Positions 62,473 through 64,000 of a stretch of 64,000 bases of DNA are shown piece by piece. The notes under the pieces were generated by a model that was not told the origin of the DNA, searched no databases, and saw only the letters and a program-made list of their open reading frames with translations. How positions within the stretch are numbered: the first letter of the stretch is position 1; the number at the start of each line of letters is the position of its first letter. Made by a program: the position numbers and the translations under genes. Source of the DNA: Rhyacichthys aspro (taxonomy: Eukaryota > Chordata > Actinopteri > Gobiiformes > Rhyacichthyidae); the NCBI GenBank assembly GCA_036850595.1, contig CM072161.1:11367905-11431904 (forward strand), read 5' to 3'.

Positions 62473-64000
62473 CTTCTCTGCGCTTGTCCTTTCCTCTGTG
62501 TCCTCCAGTCACTCGTTATTATATTATTCCCCAGTTAGCCAATACAGCATTTATATCCTTGTGTAGCTCTGATAGCCTTATGTTACCTCTGCAGCGTGTT
62601 TCGTTATCTCTCGTCTCTTTCCCTCCCTCTGTCTATCTTTGCCATCCAGCTCTTTCTCCTCTATTTCTCCCTTCAGAGCCCCTCCCCTTTGCCTCGTTTT
62701 TGTCTGGCTGCTCTCCATGGGTTGCCATAGCAACTGAGGAGCTAAGCAGCTTTCGTCAGCAATGCAGAGCCAGAGGCTATCTTCAAGCCGCCCTGAACGC
62801 AGCTTTCTCCTCTGCTCCCTCCATGGCTGTCTGATGACTGTTTACATAAGAGCCACAAACAAACAATCCATTAACACAGCCAAATTTGTGATTCTCATTG
62901 ATCCGGCTTTAGATAAATATCTCATCCTGGTTAATTCTATGTTTTTTGGGCATGGATTACAGTGATGTGTATTCATAGCACCTACAAAAACCACATCCCA
63001 GATTATTACAAACTTTAGAGAGTAAGGATTTTAACCATGCTGTGATAGAAAGCATTAAATGTAAAAAAAATGAACAGCAATATACAATACTATATTTAAG
63101 TGTTTGAAATAGTATGTTTTAAAAGTGTAATGGCCTGTAAAGATTAATCCAAAACATAAGTAGCACTTAAAAAAGATAGACAAATGTGAAAATTTAAGTT
63201 TTAATTTTTTTTAGTAAAAATTTAAGTTGAAATAGATTTTATTATCCAGTTCAAACCTCCGTGGCAGAGGGCTGTGACTTTCTGAACCTCTTGATTTCGC
63301 AATATTAGACTCAAAACAATCAAGTCATTCATAGACATTATATAATTTTTTTCCCATAGCAGTAAATGGTAAACTGTACAGGGAATTTTGTTGTTTATTA
63401 ATAATCAATATAATTATATAAATCCATTTTCATTTTTAAATTTTGTACTATTAGTAGTAATTAGTGCTGAGGTTTACAGTGTCATTTCCGGAGGAGATGA
63501 TAAGATTACTTTTGCAACCGAACAGATTCACATTGCATAGTGTTACAGACATGATCTAATATGACCTAACCGCAGTTTTAATGCTATGCCCTGATTGCTC
63601 ATGGATGTAAAGACAGTACAGAGGAAGCCACTGCCAGCAGGTCAGTGATGTGACACAAGCACTCCCTCTAGTGGTGAGACATGGTTTCAATGATGAACTA
63701 CTTCAATGCACTATATGTTGTGACAGTTTGACAAAGATAGCTCTTTAAATTTGCACATAAACAGCATTTAAGAAAAAATAATTTAGGAGAATATAAAAGA
63801 AACAAAAAAAAAATCTCTACATTTCATAATAAATGTATTTACATAAACCATGACCATAGAGCTTTAACTTTGAGTAGTTTCATCTTTATTATAAAAAAGA
63901 AAGAAGGCTATGTCATCAGCACCAGATCAGATCTGGGACATACTGACGCTGGTAAAATGTAAACATTTACTGTATATTTTATACACCAACATGAAAAGCC
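62473..64000. other. 5' flank of the AMER-like gene
   Basis: CT-rich sequence at 62,490-62,830 is the probable 5' UTR and promoter (in gene direction, GA-rich). Beyond that it is AT-rich with no exon recognised. A CTCF-like match on the minus strand (CCACTAGAGGGAG) lies at 63662-63674. Confidence 0.45.

Overview
This window is vertebrate nuclear DNA, and the gene content points to a teleost fish. It holds multi-exon genes with short GT-AG introns, AT-rich intergenic DNA and dinucleotide microsatellites. The eight protein-coding genes are all vertebrate families, and they bring together loci that in human lie on chromosome 19 (RYR1), X (SMS, ADGRG2) and 3q (GABRR3, HHLA2, PHLDB2). Species cannot be read from the sequence. 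The a/b copy of fish duplicates was not resolved. Exon structures were worked out by hand from splice consensus, reading phase and remembered family sequence; every listed exon chain keeps frame.

Layout, left to right. (1) 1269-14769, plus: the last 33 coding exons (about 1,562 residues) of a skeletal-muscle-type ryanodine receptor, ryr1; the 5' part lies outside the window. (2) 15474-17297, plus: a 281-residue PH-domain protein I cannot name. (3) 18241-21027, plus: spermine synthase, sms, with two minor-spliceosome (U12-type) introns. (4) 23244-31936, minus: adhesion GPCR adgrg2 in 30 coding exons, convergent with sms. (5) 33698-38520, minus: GABA-A rho subunit, gabrr3-like, with a 105-nt in-frame exitron-like intron. 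(6) 40195-43448, plus: an HHLA2/B7-H7-like immunoglobulin checkpoint ligand, head to head with gabrr3. (7) 47700-55751, plus: phldb2 (LL5-beta). (8) 59749-62472, minus: a single-exon 907-residue protein with AMER-family signatures at both ends, a long Ser/Thr/Pro-rich middle, and a C-terminal cluster of EB-binding-like SxIP motifs.

The genes do not form a pathway or operon. They cover calcium release, polyamine synthesis, adhesion signalling, inhibitory neurotransmission, immune co-signalling and the cortical microtubule machinery. The most unusual points are the AMER-like protein, the pair of U12 introns in sms, the rho-subunit exitron, the contiguous 18-nt alternative segment and possible poison exon in ryr1, the tandem EGSG repeat in the ryr1 luminal loop, and the unnamed PH protein. 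No tRNA, rRNA, CRISPR, prokaryotic or complete transposon sequence was seen.
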